From NCBI RefSeq assembly GCF_008365295.1, contig NZ_CP043505.1, positions 1,860,001 through 1,924,000 on the forward strand: a stretch of DNA of 64,000 bases. The letters are read 5' to 3'. Made by a program: the position numbers and the translations under genes. Each line of letters opens with the position of its first letter. The first letter of the stretch is position 1. The stretch is from Agromyces intestinalis. GTDB taxonomy: Bacteria > Actinomycetota > Actinomycetes > Actinomycetales > Microbacteriaceae. Of the stretch, positions 1-8,602 are shown piece after piece. Below the pieces are notes generated by a model, which saw only the letters and a program-made list of their open reading frames with translations, searched no databases and was not told the origin of the DNA.

Positions 1-43
1 GGTCTCGAGACGTCTCGCTGCTGCGCGTCGGCGCCCCTCGACC
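1..43. repeat. REP-like dispersed repeat, degenerate copy
   Basis: Read on the minus strand this stretch begins GGTCGAG and ends TCTCGAGACC, the same two ends as the repeats at 8545, 23670, 27973 and 29431. The interior is more diverged than in those copies. It lies inside the 3' part of the phnE frame, and the copy may extend beyond the window. Confidence 0.5.
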
Positions 44-883
44 GCCGGGGACGGCGAGAGGCCGCCTGGCCGCCCAGCATCGCCGTGCGCACCGCGCTCG
101 ACACGATCTCCATCACGACGCACAGGGCGAACATGACGATCGCGATGCCGAGCCCCAGCGAGTAGTCGAGCGACTTGAACGCGAACGACATCTCGAGGCC
201 CAGCCCGGCGACGCCGACGTAGCCCAGCACGACCGAGCCGCGCAGGTTGATGTCATTGCGGTGCAGCACCGTCGCGACCCAGCTGGGCAGCACCTGCGGC
301 AGGATGCCGCTCGTGAACTCCTGCAGCTTCGAGCCGCCCGCGGCGCGGATGGCTCGACGCGGCCCTTCGTCGATCTGCTCGATGGCGTCGGCGAAGAGTT
401 TGGAGATCATGCCGATCGAGTGGATCCCGATCGCGAGAATGCCCGGCAGCGATCCGAGCGAGAACATGAGCACGAACACCATCGCGAGCACGACGTCCGG
501 GATCGCTCGGGTGAACACGGTGACGAAGCGGGCGGCGGCGCGCCAGCCCGGGCCGGGGCTGGTGTTGCCGGCGGCGAGGTAGGCGACGGGCACCGAGATG
601 ACCGCGGCGAGCACGGTGCCCGAGATGACGATGCCGAGCGTGAGGGCCGTGAGCGAGATCAGCTCGGCGGGCTCGGGGAACGTGATGGCGCCGACACGGG
701 CGAAGAACCGCTCGGCGTTCGACCAGCTCTCGACCATGCTCGGGATCGAGATGTCGAGGTCATCGAGCGCGACGACGGCGATGCCGATGATCACGACCAG
801 GGTGAGCCCGGCGGCGACGCGCTCGGGCGAGATGCGGCGGCGCGGGGCTCGCGCGAGCAGGTCGGTCGCGATGGCCGTCGCGG

Positions 884-887
<4 letters not shown>
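1..887 (-). CDS. phnE: Phosphonate-type ABC transporter permease (PhnE-like), 3' end beyond window
   Basis: This is the inner-membrane permease of a phosphonate/phosphite-type ABC importer and partners the ATPase and binding protein encoded just upstream. The frame begins with an ATG at 887 that overlaps the phnC stop as ATGA, so the two are translationally coupled. It reads MTATAIATDLLARAPRRR, then several hydrophobic segments and a binding-protein-dependent transport permease loop with AIRAAGGSK. About 295 codons are visible without a stop, slightly more than the usual 260-290 residues. The last dozen or so codons run into a dispersed repeat at 1-43, so the true C-terminus lies outside the window. 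The family is clear from the operon and the hydrophobic pattern; the exact substrate is not. Confidence 0.85.
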
Positions 888-1771
<884 letters not shown>

Positions 1772-1842
1772 GGTTCCTCCGGGTGGGCGGTGCGGATGGT
1801 GCGGGGTGAGGTGCTGATGAATCGGATCTCAGGCCGTGGCCG

Positions 1843-2772
1843 TCAGCCCTGGCACTGCTTCGCGTTCGTCTTCTCGCAGATGTCGCGGATGGTGTCGTAG
1901 TACGCGTCGTCGACCGGCTTGGTCTCGAAGAACACCGACCGGAACCCGTCACTGTCGGCGCTCGTCACGCCCGACTCGATGATCTGGTCGATCGTGACCT
2001 CGCCGAGGATGTCGGTGAGCTGCGCCCGCAGGTCGTCGGGCAGCGTGTCGGAGACGACGATCGGGGCACCCGGCACCATCGTCTCGGCGATGACCTTCAC
2101 CTGGTCGCTCTTGGCGACCTCGCTGTCCTCGGCGAAGCCGACCTCGCACTCGACGCCCTCGCCGACCTTCGCGACGCTCACGTCGTGCTTGCCCGCGAAC
2201 ACCGGAGTGACGTCGGTCTCGGGGTCGATGCCCTCGTTCAGCAGGTTGTAGGACGGGAACAGGTAGCCCGAGGTCGACGACGGGTCGACGAAGCAGACCT
2301 TCTTGCCGGCGAAGTCGGCGAGCGACGAGACCGAGCTCGCCTTGGGCGCGATGGCCTGCGAGTAGTACCCGGGCTCCTGGCCCTCGGTGGTGACGATCGA
2401 CGAGATCGGGGTGATCTTCGCGCCGGCGTTCGTCGCGGTGACGTAGGTGAAGCCCGAGAAGGACGCGACGTCGATCTTGCCGGCGACGGCGGCCTCGATG
2501 AGCGCCGCGTAGTCGGTCGATTCGTGGTACTCGACGGTCTTGCCGGTCTCCTGGGCGATGTAGTCCATGAGGGGCTGGTAGTTGGTCTCGGTGTCGACCG
2601 AGTCGGGCACCACGCCGAAGACGAGCGTGTCGCTGTCGACGGCGAATCCGGCGTTCGAGTCGGCGGCGGCGTCCTGGCCGGCGTCGGCCGACCCGGAGCA
2701 GGCCGAGAGGCCGAGCGCAAGCGCGCCCGCGCCGAGCAAAGCGAGCAGCGTGAGGGAGGAGCGGGTGGTCAT
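1843..2772 (-). CDS. phnD: Phosphonate-type ABC transporter substrate-binding lipoprotein
   Basis: This 309-residue protein is the extracellular, lipid-anchored receptor of the uptake system. The ATG at 2772 is chosen because GGAAGG precedes it and the protein then begins with a signal peptide ending in a lipobox (LSAC, Cys25). An upstream in-frame ATG would add 25 hydrophilic residues and run through the palindrome at 2821-2838. The mature part carries PhnD-family features: LVFGVVPDS near the N-terminus, YYSQAIAPK, and PSSTSGYLFP, which resembles the SxSG(Y/F) anion-binding segment of the family. It is first in the operon with phnC and phnE and diverges from the GntR regulator. No C-P lyase genes are in view, so the imported compound is unresolved. 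Confidence 0.93.
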   Translation of the reverse strand: MTTRSSLTLLALLGAGALALGLSACSGSADAGQDAAADSNAGFAVDSDTLVFGVVPDSVDTETNYQPLMDYIAQETGKTVEYHESTDYAALIEAAVAGKIDVASFSGFTYVTATNAGAKITPISSIVTTEGQEPGYYSQAIAPKASSVSSLADFAGKKVCFVDPSSTSGYLFPSYNLLNEGIDPETDVTPVFAGKHDVSVAKVGEGVECEVGFAEDSEVAKSDQVKVIAETMVPGAPIVVSDTLPDDLRAQLTDILGEVTIDQIIESGVTSADSDGFRSVFFETKPVDDAYYDTIRDICEKTNAKQCQG

Positions 2773-2820
2773 GGTTGCCTTCCGTGCGGGTGTGTGGTGG
2801 GCAGGACACCGGAAGCCTGC

Positions 2821-2838
2821 CACCTCGTCGACGAGGTG
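2821..2838. promoter_or_regulatory. Perfect 18-bp palindrome in the phnD/GntR intergenic region
   Basis: The sequence CACCTCGTCGACGAGGTG is its own reverse complement. It sits 49 bp upstream of the phnD start and about 105 bp upstream of the divergent GntR gene, a natural place for an operator of that regulator. It differs from the published mycobacterial PhnF site, so the assignment is inference. Confidence 0.5.
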
Positions 2839-2908
2839 TATGCCCAACTTCGGGCACCTTCATCACCTGTTCATGGAATTGCGGCCAAGGTGAACGCTGG
2901 GTTGCCGA

Positions 2909-2938
2909 TTGCCGCGAAGCATCCCGGCTTAGTAATAT
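2909..2938 (+). promoter_or_regulatory. Promoter of the GntR regulator, predicted leaderless
   Basis: A -35 like TTGCCG (2909-2914) and a -10 TAATAT (2933-2938) are separated by 18 bp. The GTG start at 2945 lies 6 nt past the -10 box, so transcription should begin at or next to the start codon. No Shine-Dalgarno sequence is present. Confidence 0.6.
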
Positions 2939-2944
2939 GCCTAT

Positions 2945-3694
2945 GTGGCCTCGAGTGTGTACAAGCTGATCGCCGACGACCTCCGCCAGCGCATCGCGAA
3001 CGGCCAGCTCGCGCCAGGCGACGACGTGCCGACCGAGGGTGAACTCGCCGCGCGGTGGAGCACCTCGCGCGGGCCGATCCGCAACGCCCTCGCAGAACTG
3101 CGCAACGAGGGACTCATCGAGACCACCCGCGGCCGCCCGGCCCGGGTCGTCGAGCGCAAGGCGCACCAGGCGGTCGACGTCTCGATTCCGTTCACGAAGT
3201 GGGCTCGCGACCTCGGCGCGAACCCGGGCGCACTCACCCAAGAGCTCTCGCTCCGACGGGCGGGCGACGAGCACGCCGCTCTGCTCGGCATCGCGCCCGG
3301 CGACCTCGTCGTGCACGTTCTGCGGCTGCGCCTGCTCGACAGCCGGCCGACGATGCTCGAACGGCTCACCTTCACCGAGGACGTGGGGCGCACCCTGTTC
3401 GAGCACGACCTCGACGCGGTCTCGATCACCGACGTGCTCGCCGAACGCGGGTTCGGCTACGCCGACGTCGACCACGAGGTCGACGCGGTCGCCGCCGACG
3501 AGGTCGACGCGAGCCTGCTCGAGGTCGACCCCGGCTCGCCGATCCTGCGCCTGCGCCGCATCACGCGCGACGCCGACGGGCGTGTGTTCGAGGCATCCGA
3601 CGACCGCTACCGCAGCGACCTCGTGCGCTTCACCGTCGCGGCCTCGGGCCGAGCCGTCGCGGGCGGCCACTTCATCCGACCGATCGGCGGCTGA
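2945..3694 (+). CDS. GntR/HutC-family regulator, probable PhnF-type repressor
   Basis: This 249-residue cytoplasmic regulator has an N-terminal winged helix-turn-helix (residues 1-70, with ADDLRQRIANGQLAPGDDVP and the recognition helix around TSRGPIRNAL). A UTRA ligand-binding domain follows (about 85-240, with LRLRRITRDADG and the terminal FTVAASGRAVAGG). It starts with GTG and appears leaderless. It is divergent from phnDCE across 172 bp containing a perfect palindrome, the usual arrangement for PhnF, which represses phosphonate/phosphate uptake genes. The regulatory target is inferred from position; the ligand is unknown. Confidence 0.88.
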   Translation: MASSVYKLIADDLRQRIANGQLAPGDDVPTEGELAARWSTSRGPIRNALAELRNEGLIETTRGRPARVVERKAHQAVDVSIPFTKWARDLGANPGALTQELSLRRAGDEHAALLGIAPGDLVVHVLRLRLLDSRPTMLERLTFTEDVGRTLFEHDLDAVSITDVLAERGFGYADVDHEVDAVAADEVDASLLEVDPGSPILRLRRITRDADGRVFEASDDRYRSDLVRFTVAASGRAVAGGHFIRPIGG

Positions 3695-3702
3695 GGCTGC
3701 GG

Positions 3703-4632
3703 TTACGTCGCCATCAGCACGACGCCGGCGACGACGGCGACGGATGCCGCGACCCGCCACGTCGCGCGGCCCTCGCGGAGCACGAGCACACCGAAGACGC
3801 TCACCAGCACGACGCTGATCTCCCGCAGCGGCGCCACGAGCGACACCGGAGCCATCGTCATCGCCGCCAGAACGAGGATGTACGCGAGCGGCGAGAGCGC
3901 ACCGAACGCGAGCACGCGCGGCCAGTGCGCCCGCCAGACCGCGACCAACTCACGCCGCCGGCGGCCGAGCAGTGCCGAGAACAGCACGATCTCGCCGAGC
4001 GTGGTGCCGACCATGTAGGCGACGGGCGCCGCACCCCAGGTGCGCACCGCCTGTGCGTCCCAGAGCGTGTACGCCGCGATACCCACCCCGGTGGCGAGGC
4101 CCCAGGCGAGCCCCGGGTCGACGCGGTCGCGAAGACGCCGGCGGGGGCCCGTGACATCCGTTCCCATGCCGGCCTCGGCTCCCCGCCCGCCCGGCGCGGT
4201 CGGCCCGCTCCCCCGGTCGACCAGGCCGATGGCGACCACGCCCGCGATGATGACCGCGATACCCGCGAGCTCTGCGACCGTCGGCCGCTCGCCGAACCAC
4301 AGCACCGCGACCAGCACCGTGATCGCCGGGCCGGTTCCGCGCGCCGTCGCATACACCGTCGACAGCCGGCCGGTCGCATACCCCCGTTGCAGCACGAGCA
4401 TGTACGCGCAGTGCAGCCCGGCCGATGCGATGACCCCGATCGCGAACTCGGTCGGTGACGCGGCGCCGAGCCCGCCCGTGAACGGCACGACCGGCAGCCA
4501 CAGCACGGTGGACGCGATCGCGCCCCACCACAGGAACGGCAGGCCGATGCGGCTCACGCCGTGCGCGACGATGTTCCACGCCGCGTGGCAGACGGCGGCG
4601 GCGAGGACGATGGCGAGTGCGGTGATCGACAC
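3703..4632 (-). CDS. EamA/DMT-superfamily transporter under a ykkC-type riboswitch
   Basis: This is an integral membrane protein of 309 residues with about ten hydrophobic helices arranged as two EamA repeats, e.g. ITALAIVLAAAVCHAAWNIV at the N-terminus and GALSPLAYILVLAAMTM later. DMT proteins export or exchange small metabolites. The GTG start at 4632 is preceded by GAAGGG; an upstream in-frame ATG would add 39 charged residues read out of the leader RNA. The leader (4668-4785) matches the guanidine-I riboswitch and the ribosome binding site is buried in a hairpin (4635-4673). A role in guanidinium export is therefore likely but inferred. The gene converges on the GntR gene with 8 bp between stops. 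Confidence 0.85.
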   Translation of the reverse strand: MSITALAIVLAAAVCHAAWNIVAHGVSRIGLPFLWWGAIASTVLWLPVVPFTGGLGAASPTEFAIGVIASAGLHCAYMLVLQRGYATGRLSTVYATARGTGPAITVLVAVLWFGERPTVAELAGIAVIIAGVVAIGLVDRGSGPTAPGGRGAEAGMGTDVTGPRRRLRDRVDPGLAWGLATGVGIAAYTLWDAQAVRTWGAAPVAYMVGTTLGEIVLFSALLGRRRRELVAVWRAHWPRVLAFGALSPLAYILVLAAMTMAPVSLVAPLREISVVLVSVFGVLVLREGRATWRVAASVAVVAGVVLMAT

Positions 4633-4634
4633 GG

Positions 4635-4673
4635 GGACCCTTCGATCCGACGCGCGGCGCGACGGATGGGTCC
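4635..4673 (-). promoter_or_regulatory. Expression-platform hairpin sequestering the EamA ribosome binding site
   Basis: On the minus strand GGACCC (4673-4668) and ATCCG pair with CGGAT and GGGTCC (4640-4635). This encloses the GAAGGG ribosome binding site 5 nt before the GTG start. Its 5' arm begins directly after the conserved 3' end of the riboswitch core, so ligand binding could open or close translation initiation. Confidence 0.55.
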
Positions 4674-4785
4674 TCCGGGCTTTTGTCCTGTCAGATGACG
4701 ACTGTCGATCACGACTGCCGTGGCGCCGCTCGGACCAGGCTGGCCGCACCTCCGCGCGACCCCGGAACCCTAGGCGCTATCGAGA
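4668..4785 (-). promoter_or_regulatory. Candidate ykkC / guanidine-I riboswitch
   Basis: Read on the minus strand, the leader holds the conserved blocks of the ykkC motif in the right order. These are CTAGGGTTCCGG (4773-4762), CTGGTCCGAG (4738-4729), CCACGG close behind it, and GGACAAAAGCCCGG (4688-4675). The blocks are recalled family consensus, not a covariance-model hit. In known cases this aptamer binds guanidine and turns on guanidine exporters or degradation genes. The ppGpp/PRPP-binding ykkC subtypes have a similar scaffold and are not formally excluded. The gene below encodes a DMT transporter, the superfamily that also contains the SMR guanidinium exporters. Confidence 0.8.
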
Positions 4786-4818
4786 TCGAACGTAGCACGG
4801 CCGGCGGCACGGTTTCAG

Positions 4819-4855
4819 CACGGTGCATTGCTGTGCGTCACGGTGCATTGCTGTG
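4819..4855. repeat. Two 17-bp direct repeats, 20-bp period
   Basis: CACGGTGCATTGCTGTG occurs at 4819-4835 and again at 4839-4855 with 3 bp between. The pair lies between the divergent EamA riboswitch leader and the small membrane protein gene at 4908. It may be a tandem binding site; nothing in the sequence identifies a regulator. Confidence 0.7.
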
Positions 4856-4907
4856 AGTATTGCTCGATTTCCCCTGTTCGGCCGTCGACGCGCGTAGCGT
4901 CAGGGGT

Positions 4908-5072
4908 ATGTGGACAGTACTTGTGATCTTGCTGGTGGCATGGGTGGTGCTGTCGATCGTCGGATTCGTCTTCGAGGGTCTGCTGTGGCTCGCCATCATC
5001 GGCATCGTGTTGTTCGTCGGCACGCTCGTGTTCGGCTTCATCCGGCAGAGCGCGCGACGCGCGAAGGCCTGA
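4908..5072 (+). CDS. Small two-helix membrane protein
   Basis: This 54-residue protein begins MWTVLVILLVAWVV and has two hydrophobic helices (about residues 2-22 and 24-46) followed by a basic tail RQSARRAKA, which should face the cytoplasm. The ATG at 4908 is preceded both by AGGGG and by a -10-like TAGCGT 7 nt upstream; a further upstream ATG would add 16 non-membrane residues. The stop overlaps the convergent lipid kinase stop within the palindrome TGATCA. No function is recognised. Confidence 0.75.
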   Translation: MWTVLVILLVAWVVLSIVGFVFEGLLWLAIIGIVLFVGTLVFGFIRQSARRAKA

Positions 5073-6056
5073 TCAGACCGGGTCGTCGCCGACGCGGATC
5101 CGCAGCGCCTCGGGGCGCACGGTGATGCGAGCGCGCACGATCGGCCCGAAGCTGTCACCGTCGAGTTCGACCCCGTGCGGCGTCTCGAACCGCACCTCGA
5201 ACCGGCGGCCCTGCGCATAGACCAACGCCTCGAGGTCGGGTGCGAAGCCCAGCATGCGCCGACCGAACCTCGACCGGCGAGCGATGCCCTGCGCGGTGAG
5301 GCGGGTGCCGATCCGTGCCCACCCGAACCGGCCCTTCGGCCGCAGCATGACCACGTCGAGCAGCCCGTCGTCGGGCGTCGCGTCGGGGATGAGCAGCAGG
5401 TTGCCGGTGAGCGTTCCGCAGTTGCCGACGATGACCGTGTGCGCCCGGGCCGACCTGACGTGCCCGTCGTCGATGCGGAACTGCAGGTGGAACAACCGGT
5501 TCGCGATGATCGACCGGGCGATGGGCTGCACGTAGGCGAGCCATCCGAGCCGCTGCTTGGCGACGGCGCTCGTGTGCTCGGCCATCTCGGCATCGAGCCC
5601 GATGCCCGCCATCACGACGAAGAGCGCGCGGCTGCGCACTCCGCCCTCGTCCTCGAGTTCGGCGACCGCGATGTCGATCGACCGTGTCGCACCGTCGAAC
5701 GCCGCCCCGACGGCCCGATCGAGGTCGTTCAACGGCAGACCGAGGTTGCGCGCGAGCAGGTTGCCGGTGCCGGCCGGCACCAGCGCCAGCGGCGTCGCCA
5801 CGTCGGCGAGCGCCTCCGCGGCGGCACGGACGGTGCCGTCGCCGCCGGCCACGATGACGACCGCGGGGTCGGTGGCGAGCGCCGCCTCGGTCGCCGCCCG
5901 CCCCGAGTCCTCGGCGCTCGTCTCGAACCATTGCGACGGGCCCCAGCCGTGTCGGTGCTCGTGCGTCTCGACCGCGGTGCGCAGCCGCTCGAGCGGCGTC
6001 TTCACCGGGTGGAAGACGACCGCCGCGTGCGCCTGAGCGGCGTCGGTCGAGGACAT
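5073..6056 (-). CDS. Diacylglycerol/sphingosine kinase-like lipid kinase
   Basis: This 327-residue protein belongs to the DagK catalytic-domain family, which phosphorylates diacylglycerol or related lipids with ATP at the membrane. The nucleotide-binding GGDGT motif is at residues 71-75, followed by the PLALVPAGTGNLLARN segment (glycine-rich GTGN) and a C-terminal YegS/LCB5-type beta domain. The start at 6056 has a TAGGCT -10-like box 6 nt upstream and no Shine-Dalgarno sequence, so the mRNA may be leaderless. Substrate cannot be resolved from sequence: bacterial DgkB, YegS and polyketide-associated kinases share these motifs. It is convergent with the small membrane gene at 4908. Confidence 0.88.
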   Translation of the reverse strand: MSSTDAAQAHAAVVFHPVKTPLERLRTAVETHEHRHGWGPSQWFETSAEDSGRAATEAALATDPAVVIVAGGDGTVRAAAEALADVATPLALVPAGTGNLLARNLGLPLNDLDRAVGAAFDGATRSIDIAVAELEDEGGVRSRALFVVMAGIGLDAEMAEHTSAVAKQRLGWLAYVQPIARSIIANRLFHLQFRIDDGHVRSARAHTVIVGNCGTLTGNLLLIPDATPDDGLLDVVMLRPKGRFGWARIGTRLTAQGIARRSRFGRRMLGFAPDLEALVYAQGRRFEVRFETPHGVELDGDSFGPIVRARITVRPEALRIRVGDDPV

Positions 6057-6264
6057 GGCAGCAGCCTAGGCGCGACGGCGTCATCCGACCCCGGCGCGCC
6101 GCACCCGCACCACGGGAACACCTTCGAGGATGGGGCGGACACTTTGGGGAAAAACGTCCTCCGAAGCCTGCACCGTGTTCGACAACCGCCTCGGGAGCTG
6201 CCCGGGGGATGCAGCGTCGGTAGGTCGTGGCACGCTGGGCTCAGGTCAAGCAGAGGGGCACGCG

Positions 6265-6987
6265 ATGTGCGGAAGATTCGTCGTCTCGCAGAAGGTCACC
6301 GACCTCACCGACGTGTTCGACGCCGAAGACGACTTCCCCGATTGGCAGCCGAGCTTCAGCATCGCGCCCACCGAGGTGGTGCCGATCGTGCGCGAGCGAG
6401 CCGACCGCGAGACGGGCGAGTTCACCCGACGCGTCGAGCCGGCGGTCTGGAACTTCCGGCCCTCGTTCATGAAGGAGTCCAAGCGCCCGCAGTTCAACAG
6501 CCGCATCGAGACGGTCGCGACCAACGGGCTGTGGAAGGGCGCGTTCGCGCAGGGCCGATGCATCGTGCCGATGCGCGGCTACTACGAGTGGACGGGTGAG
6601 CCCGGCAGCAAGCGCGCGCACTACCTGCACGGGCCGGCCGAACTGCTCGCGGCCGCGGGCATCTCCACGGCGCGCAAACTCGACGACGGCAGCTGGCAGG
6701 TCTCGACCTCGATCATCACGAGAGAGGCGAAGGATGCCTCGGGCGAGATCCACGACCGCATGCCGGTGTACCTGCCGCTCGACGAGGTCGACCACTACCT
6801 CGACCCGGTGAAGCTCGATGCCGGCGCCATGCAGGCGATGGTGGGCTGGCTCCTCGACGTGTCCGACCGGGTCGCGGCCACCATCACCGAGTACGAGGTC
6901 GATCCGCGGGTGAACAACAGCCGCCGCGTCGACCCGGGCGACCCGACGCTGATCGAGCCGATCGACGCGGCCGACTCCAGCTCCTGA
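6265..6987 (+). CDS. SRAP-domain abasic-site processing protein (HMCES/YedK family)
   Basis: This 240-residue protein starts MCGRF, so the conserved catalytic Cys2 is exposed once the initiator methionine is removed. That cysteine forms a thiazolidine crosslink with abasic sites in single-stranded DNA, shielding them. Other family signatures are present: FSIAPTE (31-37), FNSRIET (77-83), RCIVPMRGYYEW (98-109) and the HDRMPVYLP segment with the conserved histidine. The ATG at 6265 is fixed by the need for Cys2 and by AGAGGGG upstream; an upstream in-frame start would bury the cysteine. About 208 bp upstream hold no other gene. Confidence 0.93.
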   Translation: MCGRFVVSQKVTDLTDVFDAEDDFPDWQPSFSIAPTEVVPIVRERADRETGEFTRRVEPAVWNFRPSFMKESKRPQFNSRIETVATNGLWKGAFAQGRCIVPMRGYYEWTGEPGSKRAHYLHGPAELLAAAGISTARKLDDGSWQVSTSIITREAKDASGEIHDRMPVYLPLDEVDHYLDPVKLDAGAMQAMVGWLLDVSDRVAATITEYEVDPRVNNSRRVDPGDPTLIEPIDAADSSS

Positions 6988-7001
6988 AGTTCAGCGGCGG
7001 C

Positions 7002-7298
7002 TCACCCGTCGACCCCGGGAACGATTCGGATGTCTCGCTCGGCGCCGCCGTCGAGCACGTCGAGGGCGTGCTGGTACTCGGGGCTCGTATAGGCCCCGAT
7101 CGCCGCGGCCGCGCTCGGGAACTCGATCACGGTGGTGCGCAGCTCGACTCCCTGCTCGAACGCGGCGACGGGTTCGCCGCGGGCGAGGAACCGCCCTCCG
7201 TGCGCGAGCATGATCGGCCCCGCCAGTGCCGCATAGCGCGCCAGCTTCTCAGGGTCCGAGATGGCCCGGAACGTGTTGATCCAGTACGCGTTCGCCAT
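7002..7298 (-). CDS. DUF1330-family protein
   Basis: This 98-residue protein begins MANAYWINTFRAISDPEKLARYAALAGP and has the dimeric ferredoxin-like alpha/beta fold typical of DUF1330 (YciI/EthD-like). The conserved hallmarks are the IMLAHGGRFLARG segment and the late EYQHALDVLDGGAERD segment. Members are small cytoplasmic proteins without an assigned reaction. It ends 14 bp from the SRAP gene stop, convergent with it. Confidence 0.85.
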   Translation of the reverse strand: MANAYWINTFRAISDPEKLARYAALAGPIMLAHGGRFLARGEPVAAFEQGVELRTTVIEFPSAAAAIGAYTSPEYQHALDVLDGGAERDIRIVPGVDG

Positions 7299-7429
7299 GC
7301 TTCATCGTGACGCCGCGGGGAATCGAGGTACCCGCCGCCGGCTGTGATTGGCGGTGCATCGCGCTCGGTTGGCAGGCGGGCGCCGCCCGTGACCGGTGTA
7401 GCGTGCTGCGGGTAGGGAATGGGGGCGGC

Positions 7430-7810
7430 ATGACCGACTGGACGACCGACGAACTCGACCGCATCGGCGACGCCGAAGAGCTGCAGGTCTCCTCGCGCCG
7501 AAGAGACGACTCGCTGCGCCCGTTCATCACGATCTGGGTGGTGCGGGTCGGCGACGACCTGTACCTGCGCTCAGCGTACGGGCCCGACAACGGCTGGTTC
7601 AGACGGGCGCTCGCGAGCGGCTCGGGTGCGGTGCGTGCCGGGGGCATCGAGCGGGACGTCGCGTTCGTGCACCTCGATTCGGATGACCCGGTGCATGCCG
7701 CGATCGATTCCGCGTATCACGCGAAGTACGACTCGCACGGCCCGCGCATCGTGGGCACCGTCGTCGGCGACGCAGTGCGCGGCACCACACTGCGCATCGA
7801 CGCGGCCTGA
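7430..7810 (+). CDS. DUF2255-family protein
   Basis: This 126-residue protein resembles DUF2255, a flavin-reductase/pyridoxamine-oxidase-like split-barrel family. Characteristic stretches are LRPFITIWVVRVGDDLYLRSA and NGWFRRALASGSGAVRAGG, followed by KYDSHGPRIVG near the C-terminus. The ATG at 7430 is preceded by a G-rich ribosome binding site (GGGGGCGGC); an upstream in-frame start would add 41 residues of poor coding character. No partner gene is apparent. A deazaflavin- or flavin-linked role is suggested by the fold only. Confidence 0.82.
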   Translation: MTDWTTDELDRIGDAEELQVSSRRRDDSLRPFITIWVVRVGDDLYLRSAYGPDNGWFRRALASGSGAVRAGGIERDVAFVHLDSDDPVHAAIDSAYHAKYDSHGPRIVGTVVGDAVRGTTLRIDAA

Positions 7811-7827
7811 CGGCCACCCGCGCTCGG

Positions 7828-8226
7828 TTACTCGAGCCCGCGGTCGAGCTCGGCGACGAGCTTCTTCGGCGCGACCTGCCGCCACGACAGCTCGACCACC
7901 TCGTCGAGCCGATCGGCATCGATCGCGTCGAGCTTCACCAGCACCGTCGCATAGCCGTCGAAGTGCGGCGTCGTGAAGAAGACATCGGGTTCGGTTTTCG
8001 CCAGCGCGAACTTCACCGACTCATCGGGCACCCGTGCGCCGAGAATCACTCCGTCGGGCGCGGCATCGCCGAGGGCCTCGAAGTCGGCCTTGCGCAATGG
8101 GCGTTCCCAGACGACGAGCTTGCCCCGCACCCGCCACGCGATCGCACCCGACGGCGGATGCAGCTCGCCCTCCTCGACGCCGGGCAGCGCCATCGCCGAC
8201 CTGCGGACCTCGCTGAGCGTCGCCAT
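7828..8226 (-). CDS. MmcQ/YjbR-family protein
   Basis: This 132-residue protein contains the MmcQ/YjbR fold, with LSEVRRSAMALPGVEEGE at the N-terminus, RKADFEALG in the middle and FFTTPHFDGYATVLVKLDAID later. Members are double-wing DNA-binding-like proteins without a settled function. The ATG at 8226 has TACCCT 7 nt upstream and no Shine-Dalgarno sequence, which suggests a leaderless transcript; a further in-frame ATG 36 bp upstream is less likely. It converges on the DUF2255 gene. Confidence 0.85.
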   Translation of the reverse strand: MATLSEVRRSAMALPGVEEGELHPPSGAIAWRVRGKLVVWERPLRKADFEALGDAAPDGVILGARVPDESVKFALAKTEPDVFFTTPHFDGYATVLVKLDAIDADRLDEVVELSWRQVAPKKLVAELDRGLE

Positions 8227-8357
8227 GCGGCCGAGGGTAGTGGATGCTCCGCATCGCGGCATCCGATCGCTTCGCCCCCGCCGTCAAGGGGGTGCCGTCG
8301 TGGGAAGGCCCGCCGTAGCGTGGCAGCACCAGCGGAAACCGATCGAGGAGGTCTCGC

Positions 8358-8554
8358 ATGTCCGAGGGCACTCGCGACCAGCGTTCACGAAGGCGCTCGC
8401 GCAGCAGCTCGCACCGAAGGGCATTCGTGTGAACGCGGTGGCGCCGGGCCCGATCTGGACGGTGCTGCAGGTCACCGACGGTCAGCCGCCCGAGAAGCTC
8501 GAGCGGTTCGGCGAGGACACGCCGCTCGGCCGTATGGGCCCGCCGGTCGAGTAG
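8358..8554 (+). pseudogene. Remnant of a short-chain dehydrogenase/reductase gene
   Basis: From 8384 the frame encodes FTKALAQQLAPKGIRVNAVA, then PGPIW and PLGRMGPPVE. This is the region after the active-site lysine helix of classical SDRs of the YghA type (residues about 190-245 of 290). A good ribosome binding site GAGGAGG and ATG at 8358 (MSEGTRDQ) look like the original gene start but are in another frame. An internal deletion of roughly 500 bp therefore appears to have joined the two. The C-terminal 50 residues are also gone: the reading frame ends at a TAG supplied by the repeat at 8545. The product could not bind cofactor. The region 8227-8602 otherwise holds only the repeat. Confidence 0.8.
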
Positions 8555-8585
8555 CGCCCGACGAAGGAGGGCGCGTATCGAGACC
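8545..8585. repeat. REP-like dispersed repeat
   Basis: This copy starts GGTCGAGTAGCGC and ends GCGCGTATCGAGACC, matching the ends of the copies at 23670, 27973 and 29431, with a longer loop here. Its GAGTAG supplies the stop codon of the SDR remnant. Confidence 0.8.
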
Positions 8586-8602
8586 CCGTGACCTGCGCTC
8601 GG

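Noticed and set aside
2775..2847. Longer start of phnD at 2847
   Set aside because: It would place 25 hydrophilic residues before the lipoprotein signal peptide and cross the palindrome; the ATG at 2772 has a ribosome binding site.
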